Positions 19,895-31,600 of a stretch of DNA of 64,000 bases are shown piece by piece (within the stretch, counting starts at the first letter, position 1; every line of letters begins with the position of its first letter). A model generated the notes under the pieces. The model searched no databases and was not told the DNA's origin. It saw only the letters and a program-made list of their open reading frames with translations. The translations under genes were made by a program, and so were the position numbers. Source of the DNA: Hemileia vastatrix (Eukaryota; Basidiomycota; Pucciniomycetes; Pucciniales; Zaghouaniaceae); the NCBI GenBank assembly GCA_030280995.1, contig JASXTE010000008.1, positions 10,781,212 through 10,845,211 of the forward strand, in the 5' to 3' direction.

Positions 19895-21830
19895 TCAAGA
19901 ATCCAGAACAACTTCAATGCTGGTTCCATTGATCAAGACTGGTGCGTTGAAAGGGAAAATAACAATTGAGCTATCCTCAATATTGTTTATGATCTTAGCA
20001 TCCTCAACTGTAGATAAATCATTATTAACAATATCAATAGTATTTAAATAATGAATATCTTCTTCCACCATCAAGATTTCTTGTTGAGATTCATATGAAA
20101 AATTACTGGCACAATCATTTGAAGTATCATCCAGTGCTATTGTGTCATCAACATGCTCCTCAGTTTGTTCAACAATATTTATCTTCTTGTCACAAACATG
20201 GCCTTTCTTCCAAGGCTTGTTGCACTTGAAGCAAGTGTTTGTTGCATAATTTTTAGGTGCAACAGGGGCAGAAGGTTTACCAACCTTTTCCAGAGGTTTC
20301 TGTTGGTAAGTGGAGGGTTTCTCCAAAGGGGCCCTAGGAAAGAATCTTCTGGAATCATACTTTTTTTTTAGAAGGATCTCATTACAAGTATTGATGAAAG
20401 AAGAAGGTACTCTGGAGAACTTAGTCCTATCCACTATCAAGTCTCTCAAAGTCATTGGTAATTTATAAAGGATCCTGTCCTTCCATAACTCAAACTCCAT
20501 ATTTAGGTCCATTGCCCTCAATATTTTAACAAGTTTCATTAAGAACTCAATAGGTTAATCAGAAGAAGAGCTATATCTAGTTTCCTCATACTGCCTTTGT
20601 TGAGCCATCCTAAACTTGGAGCCACTAAATTGTGCTTTAATCAATTTCTTCCAATCTTCCCATGAGTAGTCATTCCTATCCAAGAGAACAGATTCATAAC
20701 ACATTAGGGCTACATTGGTAAACAAAGAAATTAATTAGACACAATTTCCTCACCTGGGAGATTGTAAGAATTTTTTAGATTATCAATTCTGCAAATGAAT
20801 TGCTGCCAATCAGAAGAAGAATCACCAACAAATGTTGGATACTGGTCAAGTTTTGGCCAATTCTTTTGATTTGAAGTAGTCTACTTATTACAAGCTTGTT
20901 TCTGAGTGAGAAGGAGTTTCAACTTCTCCAATTGGGCAGCCACTTCATTTTTTAATCCTTCTGTGGATGATCCAGGTACATAATCAATTTTTGGTGGAAA
21001 CTCAGTGATTTCAACAGGTATTTCTGGAACTAATTTTTCCTTGAATGAACTAGGAACAGGTAAAATTGGGGTATCCTGCTCAACAGGTTCTTTCAAAGAA
21101 ATGTCAGAAAACTTTTGATTATATAACAATGAATTCAATTTCTCCTCAATGGTTGTTAACCTAGTTTTTACTCTTGGAATACTAGATAAATTCTTATTTA
21201 TGGTTGCAAAAGATAATTGATTCTTATTTTGTAAAGATGAATAATGGTTACTTAATCTTTCTAAGTTCATCTTGTGTCACTCTAGCTCCTGGAAACAGAT
21301 GGACACAGAGTCTTTTAATTTAGACAAATCATTCTTGATATTTTGCCTTAAAGCAACTTTCTTTTCATGAGTTACTTTGTAATGAAACAAATCATCAGAA
21401 ACTCTCTTTAACTCACTGCTTAATACTTGATAAACCTGTTCAGTTAACAGACTGTTATATTTCTGAGTCAATTGCATGTTTCTCATTATATGATTTTGTT
21501 TAGCAATAATATCTCTCATATATACATCATTAATGCTGGCTACATCTGGAGTATTTCACATTAGTGAAACAGAATAACATTCCAGATTCTCATAAAACTC
21601 AGGATCAAGTGTCTCATCAATAATAGCCATATCCAGATTTATCATTTAGGTAGAAATTAAAGCCAAAGGATTAGATACATTAGAATATTGAGAAATTCGC
21701 CTATTGTTCTCAGCCTCTACTGGTCTCACAGTCTCATCTCCTCTTCCAGAGTAACCTGAAAAAACTGAATCAGTTACAAGAAATGGTACTTGAGATTCAA
21801 TAGAGGGGCTTACCATGGCTTGGGTAAGAC
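19895..21830 (-). pseudogene. gag: E2 Gag (broken)
   Basis: Open pieces at 21277-21519, 20881-21270 and 19895-20539 form one gag by alignment to E3. The first two are coiled-coil-like (many Leu/Lys/Glu). The middle is a capsid-like region (WPKLDQYPTF read across stops near 20830). The last has a knuckle CFKCNKPWKKGHVC followed by the protease start IEVVLDS. The gag start ATG overlaps the end of ORF0 in the pattern ATGGTAAG, as in E3. Confidence 0.8.
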
Positions 21831-21982
21831 TTTTATGTGGTTGTTTTTGGTTTAAACTGATTTGTTCTTGAAGGACCTGCCTGAGGTACTTGTTGCTGTT
21901 GCTGTTTCTGTTAGGACAGATAATCCCACTGGGTGTTCAGCAAATCCCACTGCCACTTTGAGACTTCCCCCTTTTCTTGTTG

Positions 21983-22400
21983 CTAGAGGGTCAGTTGTGG
22001 AAGGGCTTTTGGAGGAGGAGGTTTCTTCTTCTCTTGAAGAAAAGACTCTATGTTTCTTACCTTGTCTTTTAGAAAATCTATTCTCGACCTCAGCTTGAGG
22101 TTTTCTGTCCTCAAATCCTTGATTTGAGTGGAGAGATTTTTTACCTTCTGGTTTAAGGGCATCTTTTTTATTTTAACGTCTTTGGGAAACTTTTCTGGGG
22201 GGTTGATAGAAGGCTTTTGTTCCTGAGCACTTGTCTCCACTAATATTTCCCTCTCCTGCATTTCTACATCCTGATTGGTCCAGTAATTGATAAATTTGAG
22301 CCAGTTTTGTAGTAAAAGGAGAATTTACAGAAGAAGATTCATCATGATCAATCAAATCTAGTTCCTCATCATGTCCAGAAGAAGCATCTTGATCAGTCAT
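21983..22400 (-). pseudogene. E2 ORF0, coiled-coil protein upstream of gag
   Basis: Two frames overlap here: 22173-22400 starts with an acidic peptide (MTDQDASSGHDEELD), and 21983-22261 holds KIKKMPLNQKVKNLSTQIK and LKDKVRNIESFL, a probable coiled coil homologous to E3 ORF0. The acidic leader joins the coiled-coil frame through an intron-like segment (donor about TCTGTAAAT, acceptor CAATCAG before GATGTAGAAATG), aligned with the E3 intron. Further C-terminal, WQWDLLN matches the WKWD motif of E3 and E4. The donor is degenerate and stops follow, so it is decayed. Confidence 0.65.
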
Positions 22401-22494
22401 AGTTGCAATTAACCTAAACTGAGAGAAAAGAAATATTTAATTAGTTATTTTTTTTACTTTAATTAAAGAAAAATTAGGAAAAAAATATAATATA

Positions 22495-23040
22495 TAAGTA
22501 ATTATCAGGACCTTGTAATCAACTGGAATAATTAAAATATAATGTTTATCAGGACAAAAAATCAATTTAAATAATAATCACAATTTTATTAATTTTTAAG
22601 GTAATTTTACAACCAGGATTTTAGAATAAATCAACTGAAATAATAAAATAATTTAATAATTAATAATATTTTGATAATTTTCACGACTAGAATTCAACTG
22701 AAGAATTTAATCACCAGGACTTATTGTCAACTGAAATATTTTTTAATTACCAGGACTTATTGTCAACTGAAATAATTTTAATTATTAGGACTTGTTTTCA
22801 AATGAAATAATTGTAATTACCAGGACTTAATGTCAACTAAAATAATTTGATATGATTAAATTAATTAATTTATAATATGATTAATTTACTTCCAGGACAA
22901 TTTTTCAACTAAAACAATAGTATAAAATTCTAATTATCAGGACAAAAGTCAACTGAAATAATTAAAAAATAATAATATAATTAATTTAATTTTTATATCA
23001 CTTCTAGGACTAAGAGCAATATAGTTCTATCTTTGTCAAC
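22495..23040 (-). repeat. Degenerate tandem repeats in the E2 leader
   Basis: About eleven copies of a plus-strand motif CAGGACTTATTGTCAACTGA followed by AATAATT, at 30-60 base spacing, fill the untranslated leader between PBS and ORF0. The best copies are at 22711-22850. E3 has two looser copies (35065-35095, 35165-35205). They could be packaging or dimerisation signals; that is inference. Confidence 0.7.
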
Positions 23041-23374
23041 TACGAAAAAAAATTTATTTTTCCAGACACCTCCCCCTGTAAAAAGAGAAAGTTAATTCCA
23101 CTTTACAGATTTCTGAGTAATAAAAAGATGTACGTGTACAATGAAATGTGTAAAATGACCCACAAATAGTAATAAAATAATTATCACAAATATATGACTA
23201 TTGTCAATATATGAACCTAATTTTTGGAGCGCGGTTCAACTTGCGGTCCCAGCAAAAAAGTAAGTCATGTGGCTGATGACGTTGGTTGTCTTTGTTGTAT
23301 TCATCCTATTGACACCTCGTTGTCAATGGTCCTCAGTTTCTGGCTTCAAGATATCTATGCTCCATTGACTATTT

Positions 23375-23387
23375 GGAAAGGGCCTCA
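23375..23387 (-). other. E2 primer-binding site
   Basis: Minus-strand TGAGGCCCTTTCC, two bases inside the LTR end, homologous to TGGGGACCTTTCC at the same place in E3 and E4. It has two differences from them, one in the otherwise invariant TGG. Confidence 0.65.
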
Positions 23388-23389
23388 AT

Positions 23390-24177
23390 TTTCAAGGGGT
23401 CTTTTGTGTCTAGAAGGTTTTTAAGGGAGGTACAACGGTTGTGATAGGGTGATTTTGGGATTTCAAAATTAAATAAGTATGTTTATCTTTTATTTGCTTT
23501 ACTCAAGTTAAAGAGCTAAATAATTTAATAAATATTATAATTACTGATTTAGAATTATTGTAAATAAATACTAAAAACAATAAATAGTAATAAATATGTT
23601 GATTGTAATAAGCTGGTTTAGTAAAATAATAAGTAAGTAAGTGATGCAAAAACAACCAGAAAGGAAGGCCTTATATAAGCAAAGGAGGGAAAAAGCAAGG
23701 TTTTAAAATCCTAAATACAGTAGTCTGAGAGAAGAAAGGAATATTCCAGAAAAATATTTCCAATTAATAAGGTTGTTCCAAAGAGAAGGTGTCAGAAAGG
23801 TGTATTTACTGTATATGTCAGAAATAAATTAATGTATTTAAAATTTACTGTAAATGTCAATTTTAAATAAGTAATTTGAATTTTTTGTAGGTATTTAATT
23901 TTATTTGAATATTAAATTTTTATTTTTATTTATTTTAATATTAATTTCTATTTCTTTTAACCTGTAATTATGCATGATGTTAGAAAATAGAAATATCTGG
24001 GACATTTTAATATTAATTTTAATTATTCACTAACTTTACCATTTTGTAATTGTTAATTTGTTATAGGTAAATTTAATGTAAATAAATTATAATTAATAAA
24101 ATTAAAATAATAAGGCATGGATTCATACAGTAAATAATTAATTATTTTACTGGGTAAGTTTAGCAGCCTGGCTGACA
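23390..24177 (-). repeat. E2 5' LTR (788 bp)
   Basis: Same ends as the 3' LTR (TGTCAGCC ... CTTGAAA on the minus strand). TATA-like TTATATAAGG near 23671-23680 on the plus strand, conserved with the solo LTRs at 13044 and 41401. Confidence 0.9.
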
Positions 24178-24560
24178 CTTACCCTAATTCTGACTTTTTT
24201 TCCCAATTGTGAGTGAAAATCTGAAAAATGATGGTAAAAAGAACAAAAAGAAGGATTAAATAAGTCCACCATAATCCAGATGAGAGTCCCACATATATTT
24301 AAGTGTGAAATCTTTTAAATCAAGAGATATCAGATAGGCATGAAAAATAGGAGATGATACTTACCTTGATGGAATTCAAGACAATATACAGTGGGAAAGA
24401 GAAAAGTTGGGATTTGGGGAAATTTTAATATGGGGCAAGTAAAATGTTTGAAGAATTGTCCATGAATGTGTATCAATGACATGGAAAGAAAAAAAATTGA
24501 AGTAGTGAAAAAAAGAAGGTTCACTTTTTAAGGTCATTATCTTAGCAAACACAAGATGCA
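24178..24560 (-). mobile_element. Tet-type DNA element, right part (interrupted by E2)
   Basis: Continues the module from 15580 and then matches the small conserved ORF region of copies 1 and B. Beyond 24560 similarity fades. With 15320-15580 it is the third copy of the Tet-type element; no Tet domain was found at its inner side. Confidence 0.6.
24330..24524 (-). CDS. Small conserved ORF of the Tet-type element (copy 3)
   Basis: A 64-residue frame with FLSMSLIHIHGQFFKHFT and FHQGKYHLLFFMPI, aligning with the ORFs at 8092-8286 and 52233-52436; the C-terminal LLFFMPI is identical to the latter. The donor-like AAGGTAAGT occurs inside the last codons, so the ORF end may be intronic. Function unknown. 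Confidence 0.35.
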   Translation of the reverse strand: MNLLFFTTSIFFLSMSLIHIHGQFFKHFTCPILKFPQIPTFLFPTVYCLEFHQGKYHLLFFMPI

Positions 24561-24649
24561 AGAATGAATGGAAAATTACGTATTTAAAAGCAATGATTTA
24601 ATATATGAAAGAGAATGAATTTACTGTGATGGGAAGATAAAATTTTTTG

Positions 24650-24800
24650 TCAGTGTATATAGACTCCTACAGTTCACTTGCTGTAGGCAGAATCCAAGGG
24701 AGTTGGAGAAACAAGAGAAACCCCTGTTCCTTAAAGTAAAAAAAATAGGTTTTTAATTAAATAAGTATAAAATTCTACTTGACAAGAAAAAGATTTTTGA
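24650..24800 (-). repeat. Diverged LTR fragment related to E1
   Basis: ACTCCTACAGTTCACTTGCT, then TAGGCAGAATCC and CCCCTGTTCCTT, match the PBS-proximal part of the E1 LTR (ACTCTTACAGTCGCCTTGCT and following). No internal region or duplication was found. An old relic. Confidence 0.55.
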
Positions 24801-24861
24801 TCAATTTTTTTTTGAATTTGAGATTATCCAGGACCAGTGCTAAATGAAAATAAACTAAATT

Positions 24862-24990
24862 CACACAATGTTTTAAGGGGGATTTGCTAGCAAATCATCA
24901 TCTTGAACTTAGATTTAACTCATATGAAATTTAGCCTCAACTTATTCTGAGCATATACTGGATTGAAATTGAATGTCAGCTTTAACTCCT
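24862..24990 (+). mobile_element. Left end of a family-C element
   Basis: CACACAATGTTTTAAGGGGG then GATTTGCTAGCAAATC and TTGAACTTAGATTTAACTC follow the pattern of the left ends at 9677 and 45198. No matching right end was found, so it is truncated or decayed. Confidence 0.55.
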
Positions 24991-26137
24991 TTAAAAATGT
25001 AATTGAATCTTCTCTAATAATTTCTGGGATTGAAATGAATTTTTTTTTTAATTTAAGTGAAAGTAATTCAGAAATTATTTTTAAAAAAAGAAAATTATTT
25101 TAATATAAGTTAAATCAAGTCTTTAAAGTTATATTTCAAGATGGAGCTTTAAACCTTATTAAAATGTTTGATTTTACAAGTATTTATTTTATACTAATCA
25201 TAAAATTATGTATAAATCATTAAAAAAATTTATACATGATGATTAACTATCTGATATTGAAGAAAATATTTTACCAGTATTTCTCACTTCATGATTTTTT
25301 GAAAAAGTATATACATTGATGATTTTTTAGATCCATTTTATGATATTTCATGAATATGCAACACTATTTTAAATATAAGAAATGTGGAATTTGATATATT
25401 TCTAAAAACTTGTACTCAATATGTAAATCCAAATCAATAATTCATATTAATGATGACTTTTATAATGAATATTATTACTTTAAATAAATAAGTATAAGAA
25501 TAATGATATTTAATATGATTATGTGTATAAACATTGAATATGCATATGAAACGTTAAATTGAATATCAATCATTTAAATCATATTCAATTTGCATATTCA
25601 AATTGATATTAAATAAAATATTTATATTCTAATTTGGTATTATTTTTTTACATATTCTATGATTTGATTTGATTCAATATAATTTACTTTACTCAATTTC
25701 TGTATGTTATATTTTATTTTATTTTACTGATTTGTATTTTATTATTTTTGTTTCATTAATTTTTTAATTTTTATTGTTCTTAATTTAAATAACATCATAA
25801 TAAATTACACTCTGTTATATTAATTTATATATAATATTATAATATAATTTTTGATTTAAATTTTATTTAACTTGATTTGATTTATTGATTTAATCCAAAT
25901 ATATTTCTTATTTACTCTTATAATAAAGTATCATTCTTCATTATTTTTTTATTTCATATACATTTATTTTATACTATCAGTTTTTAGAAATTTTTAATGC
26001 TTGTTTAATTATTTATATTTTATAAAAATCTTTAATATTTATTTTACATTTATCACATATTATTTTATTGAATTTGATAAATGCTTTTTTACAGCCATAA
26101 AACAGCATTAATGTGGTGAAAAAGGCATAAGATCAGA
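24991..26137. other. Very AT-rich stretch without recognisable gene
   Basis: Extremely AT-rich, no ORF of note, no repeat recognised within the window. It may be the decayed interior of the family-C element that begins at 24862. Confidence 0.4.
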
Positions 26138-26142
26138 TGTAT

Positions 26143-27432
26143 TGTCGGTTTGTCCTCTAGAAGAAGGAAAAAAAAGGTGAAAGAAGAAGAAGAGAAAAGG
26201 GGAATAGGAAAGAAAAGGTTTATAAAAAGTAAAGGTGGTGAAATAATAAAATGATTTAATTTATTTAAAGAGAGACAATGGCGATTTACTTGAGGGCTGA
26301 CAATAATAAGGATTATTAAATGACAATATTTATTTTAAGTAAGGATTATTATTTCTGCGCGGAAAACACTATAATTACTATCAGACTTAAAGCAACCTGT
26401 AAATAGTTATATAGAATTTAAATTAGAATTTTAATACTAATAAAAATAATAATAAAACGTATTATATTAACAATTTGTTCAAATTTTGTTTGGATAGTAA
26501 GTGATGCTTTAAAGGGGATTATCTAAGGCCCTTTTATAGACCAAGGGACCCCTGAAGCGCCACCAATCAATAAATACAAATTAGAAATAGCTAAAACAAG
26601 AGATAACAGAATAGAAAATGAAACATGACTATCAAGAGAAAAATATGACACAATTTACTAAAACCCGTGAGTAATTAATCCTTTTCCCACCATAACATCC
26701 CAAAACACTTAATTAAAATAATCATTAACCAAGTAAGTCTGAAACATGAGAACAATGAGTAAAAATAATCAAAAACAGATATTATAGTGACATGTAAAGG
26801 TTTTAAGTAAAACAAATAAAATTATTTTCACACCAAAATTCATGGAATAGATTCAATTCAGTTTAAAGCAATTTTAAGTAATTGTTTTAACTATGTAATT
26901 AATTCAATAATTAGTTTAAATGAAACATATAATTAATTTAGTGTTATTTGTAATTTAAAATGGGGATTTTAATACTATGTTATTAAATAAGTATTATAAT
27001 TTATTTAATAATTTTTCCTGACACAAATAAGGGTCAAAAGAAGAGCCCAATATTATTTCTTAATAATATATGAAGTTTTATTTAATATATATGAAATTAA
27101 TTAATTAACTTAATTACATTATAAGTCAATTTTACATATATAATTACAATATATATTTTTGTAATTAATTAATTATTAACTTATAATTATTAAATACATA
27201 AAAATGTGCCATTTTTTGTAGAATATAAAATATATTTAAGCTTGATTTAAATGTATAAAAATTTATATAACAATAAAATTAATATAACACTTATTATTAA
27301 TAAGATACTTATATAATTTTATTATGCAATAAAATATTAATTTATATACATAAAATACAATTCTTACACCCTATTTCAGGTCCAATAAATTAAAATATAA
27401 TTTTCTGGGCTCCTGGTATAGCTTGGCTGACA
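26143..27432 (-). repeat. Solo LTR of the E3 family, longer subtype (1290 bp)
   Basis: Plus-strand start TGTCGGTTTGTCCTCTAG, end AGCTTGGCTGACA, with the 5-bp duplication TGTAT at 26138-26142 and 27433-27437. Homologous to the E3 LTRs but diverged and about 150 bp longer. The CCTTTTATAG TATA region is kept near 26530. Only 51 bp separate it from E3. Confidence 0.9.
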
Positions 27433-27483
27433 TGTATGGACATAAATTGGATTTCCTATTCAAAAAATTGGTGAGGAGCTCTG

Positions 27484-28620
27484 TCGGTCAGTTGTCTAGA
27501 AGAAGGCAAGGAAAAGAGGAGAAAAGGAGGAGAGAAGGAGGAGGACAAGGGAAAAATAAAAGAAATAAATTATAATAAAATATTTAATTTATTTAAAAGG
27601 AAAACAACAGTGAGCAACTTTGAGAGATGACAAAAGCTTAGGATTTATTAACAATAATACTATTTAATGTAAGGGTTCTGCGCGGAAAACACTTTTAATT
27701 ACTATCAGACTTAAAGGAACCTTTAAATTGTTATATAGAATTTTAATTAGAATTGTATTACTAATAAAAAAAATATAAACGTAGTAAAATAGTATTTAAT
27801 TTGTGGAGTGTATAATAAGTGATGATGCTACAGGGGATTATCCAAGGCCCTTTTATAGGCAATGGGTCCTCTGAAGCGCCACTATGTTTGTAAATACAAT
27901 AGTTAGAATAGAATAAAACAAATATATCAAAGAGTAAATGAAACATAAGAATGTAGAGAAAAACATGAAACAAATAATTAAAACCCCAATTAAGAATCCA
28001 ATTTTCCCGCCACTAATTCCCAAATCAGTAAGTAAAAAATAGTGAGTAACTAAACAAGATTGGAACATAGGAACTATGAGAAAAATAATTCCAAACAGAT
28101 GGTACAGTCTGATTTAAGGATATTTTAAGTGAAACAAAAAATACTTTGACGCAACAAAACATGTAATTAATCTCAATTTAGTATAAATTACTTAATTGGT
28201 TTTTCCTGACATAACTAAGGGTCAAAAGAAGCTTCATTAATTATTTTTTAGTATTATATGAAAGGTGTTATTCAATATATAAATTTAAATAATTAATTTA
28301 CATATATTATAAGTCAATTTTACGCTTATAATTATAATATATGTTTTTTCAATTAATTAAATATAAATTTATAATTATTAAGTAACATAAAAATGTGCCA
28401 TTATTTGTAGAATATATTATATTATGTTCAATTTAAATGTATATAAAAATTTATATAACCAATAAAATTAATATAACACTTGTATATAATAAAATACTTA
28501 TATAATTTTATTATGCAATAAAATAATAATTTATATTCATTAAATACAATTCTTACCCACTCTTTCAGGTTTTATAAGTTACATATCATTTACTGGACTC
28601 CTGGAATAGCCTGGCTGACA
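27484..28620 (-). repeat. E3 3' LTR (1137 bp)
   Basis: Plus-strand TGTCGGTCAGTTGTCTAG to CCTGGCTGACA. The minus-strand TATAAAAG lies at 27850-27857. The polypurine tract AGAGTGAGGGAG on the minus strand abuts it (28621-28632). Confidence 0.95.
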
Positions 28621-28632
28621 CTCCCTCACTCT
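28621..28632 (-). other. E3 polypurine tract
   Basis: Minus-strand AGAGTGAGGGAG immediately before the LTR start TGTCAGCC; E2 has AGAGTAAGGGAG at the same place. It primes plus-strand DNA synthesis in this class of element. Confidence 0.8.
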
Positions 28633-28653
28633 AAAAAAACAATAAAAAAAATG

Positions 28654-31600
28654 CTAAGATTTTTTCTTTTTGTATTTTTTCAACAGAGTAGGCAGATTTG
28701 AAATTTCCTTGCCAGGTATCCATGCATCATGTTCAGATGATTTGTTCTTATATCTCAATAAATATTCAGTACCTCTCTCAGAAGTGATAATTCTATCATT
28801 GAGAATTTTATCAATTTCTACTGTTTCTGTGACTTCCTGAAGGTTCTTCTTAGGTCTTCCTCTTCTTTTTGGAAATAAGTCACTGTTGGAAAAAAAAGGC
28901 TTAAGCAAAGAAATGGGAAAGACAGGATGTTTCCTATCATATGGAGAATACAATACAACTTCTACTGCATTATCACCAACCATTCTTACAACAACAAATG
29001 GTCCTACAAAAGGATCCTTTAGTTTGTGGTTACCTTGTAAATTGAAATGGACAGTAGAGATCAACACTTCATCACCCTTGTTAAATGTGTATTCTTTATG
29101 GGATTTATCCCATCTTTTCTTTTCATATTCAAATGCTTTATCAATACAACTCTGAGCATGTTTTCTGCATAGCTGTTGCATTTGCATAAAAGATTTTACA
29201 CCAGGGTGTAGTTCCAACTTAGGTAATTTATTATTGAGAATCTGAGCAGGAGTTTTTGGGACATAACCTAACCAAAGCTCAAAAGGCTTTTTCTCAGTGA
29301 CAGAATGAACAGTGCTATTATATGCGAATTCAAGACCAGGCAAAAGAGTGACCCAATCATGAGTAAATCTGTCATTGTCTTTATATTCTAAACCAAAGGC
29401 ACAATACCTTCTAATCATATATTCCAGAGTTTGAATCATTCTTTCAGCTAGACCATCAGTCTGAGGATGGTGAGCTGTAGACAATTTTAACTCACAGCCA
29501 CAAATATCCATCAAAGAGGTCCAAAACTCAGAAGTGAATTTTGGATCCCTATCAGAGATAATGGCTTTTGGAAAACCAATAATATTAAACATGTAAGACC
29601 ACCATAAGAAAGCTAATTCTTTGGTGGATACATCTTTGTGGGTTGGAATAAATTTGCACATTTTTGTGAATCTATCATTTATTACCCAACAAGAGTTAAA
29701 GCTGTCTTTACCTGCAACAGGAAGACCAGTGACAAAATCCATATTAATGATTTGCCAGGGAGCACTAGGTGCTTCAATATGTTGTAATAACCTTGCTCTC
29801 TTACCTGTTAACCTTTTAGATTTTTGGCAGGAATCACAAGATTCAACATATAATTTTGTGTCTTCAGACATATTAGCCCACCATGCAGTGTTTTTGATTT
29901 TAATCAATGTTTTTTCAAGATCAAAATGACCAGCTAATATGTCATCATGACAAAGTTTAAGGATAGTTTCTTTCATTGAAGGAGGAATTACAATTACATT
30001 GGTAAGCTTCCTTCTATAATATATATAACCATCTTCAATAGAGAACTTTCCTTTATTTAAAGCATTTTGGTACTTTGCAGGAAGAGTTTTTATTAATGCT
30101 TGAATTGAAGCATTCTTAGGATCATTCAAGATAGTAACCAATTTATTTAAATCAGAATCTTTATCATATGAATCAAGTATTAACTGTAATAACTCCTCTT
30201 CCATATAAACTATAAATATACCATGGATATGAACAGTATCATCTTCAGGTACATAAGCAGGATTTGAGTCATTATTTGGAAGAGGCAATCTGGAGAGCAT
30301 ATCAACATTAGAGTGAACATTTCCAGCTCTATGGATAATTGTCATCCTTCCTCTGTATTCTTGAACAGCAAGTTGCCACCTGAACATATGTCTGTTAGGT
30401 GTCTTTAGGTTTAAGAGAGATTTCACAGCACTACAGTCAGTTACCAACTCAAATTTTTGGTCATACAAATAGTAATGAAGTTTCTCAAGAGCCCAAACAA
30501 CTGCTAAGCACTCCAATTGAGTGGCACCATATTTCAATTCACTATTTCTTAAGGTTCTTGAAATATAACAAATTACAACCTCTGAGGATTTATCATTAAT
30601 AATTTGCTTTTGGTGAAGGGCAGCACCCAGACCAATAAAGCTAGCATCTGTATAAAGGACAAATGGCTTGTTAAAATCTGGAAGAGCCAATATAGGGGCT
30701 GTCATTAAGCAACTTTTTAATGTATCAAACGCTTTTTGACAGTCATTATTCCAGGGAAAAGCAACATCTTTTCTGGTCAGTTTTGTAAGAGGCAAGGCTA
30801 TGACCTGATAATTTTTAATATATTGTCTATAATAGCCACACATACCCAAAAAACTTTGGATTTCTCTTACAGAAGTTGGTGCTTTCACATTTTGAATGGC
30901 AGCAACTTTATTATGGTCTACACAAATTTTTAAGCCTGACACAACATGGCCAAGGACTTTCAAAGATTGAAAACCAAATTTACACTTTTTTAAAGATAAG
31001 GTCATATTGATTTCATCCATTTTTTGGAAAACTCTATTCAAGTGAATCATATGTTCATCAAAAGTTTTAGAAAAAACAATAATATCATCAATATAAACCA
31101 TGAGCCAACCTTCAATAATTTCTTGATGGAAAGTGTTATCCATGACTTTCTGGAAAACTGAAGGAGCATTTTTAGGGCCAAATGGCATTCTAACATACTT
31201 ATATATTCCCATATGAGTAGCAATAAGCAAAAAAGTTTGAGAATTTTTCTCAACTGGAACTTGATGATAACCTTTATTACCATCCAGACAACTAATAAAT
31301 TTTGCACCTTGCAAGGTATCATGTATTGAATTAATTCTGGGTAAAGGATAAATATCATCAACAGTATAAGTATTTAAAGCTCTGTAATCTCCACATAATC
31401 TAGCTTTATCCTTTTCATAAGAAATCAAGACTGGGGAGATGACACAATATTTGGGGGTGACATCCACTTTCTCAATGATATTCATTTTCAATAATGTTTC
31501 AATATTATCTTCAATATCTTTTCTTTTTGATGGAGAAGCAGGATATGGTTTTTTCTTAAGGGTAGGAGGAATATCACTCAAATTACAGGATAAGGTAATT

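Larger units (their letters stand above)
15581..24177 (-). mobile_element. Full-length chromovirus (Ty3/gypsy) E2, coding-dead
   Basis: Two LTRs (15581-16367 and 23390-24177), a PBS, ORF0, gag, protease-RT-RNase H-integrase and a C-terminal chromodomain-like tail in minus-strand order. Flanked by the 5-bp duplication CTTAC (15576-15580, 24178-24182), i.e. GTAAG in element orientation. Many stops and frameshifts break every gene. It inserted into a module of the Tet-type DNA element. Confidence 0.93.
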
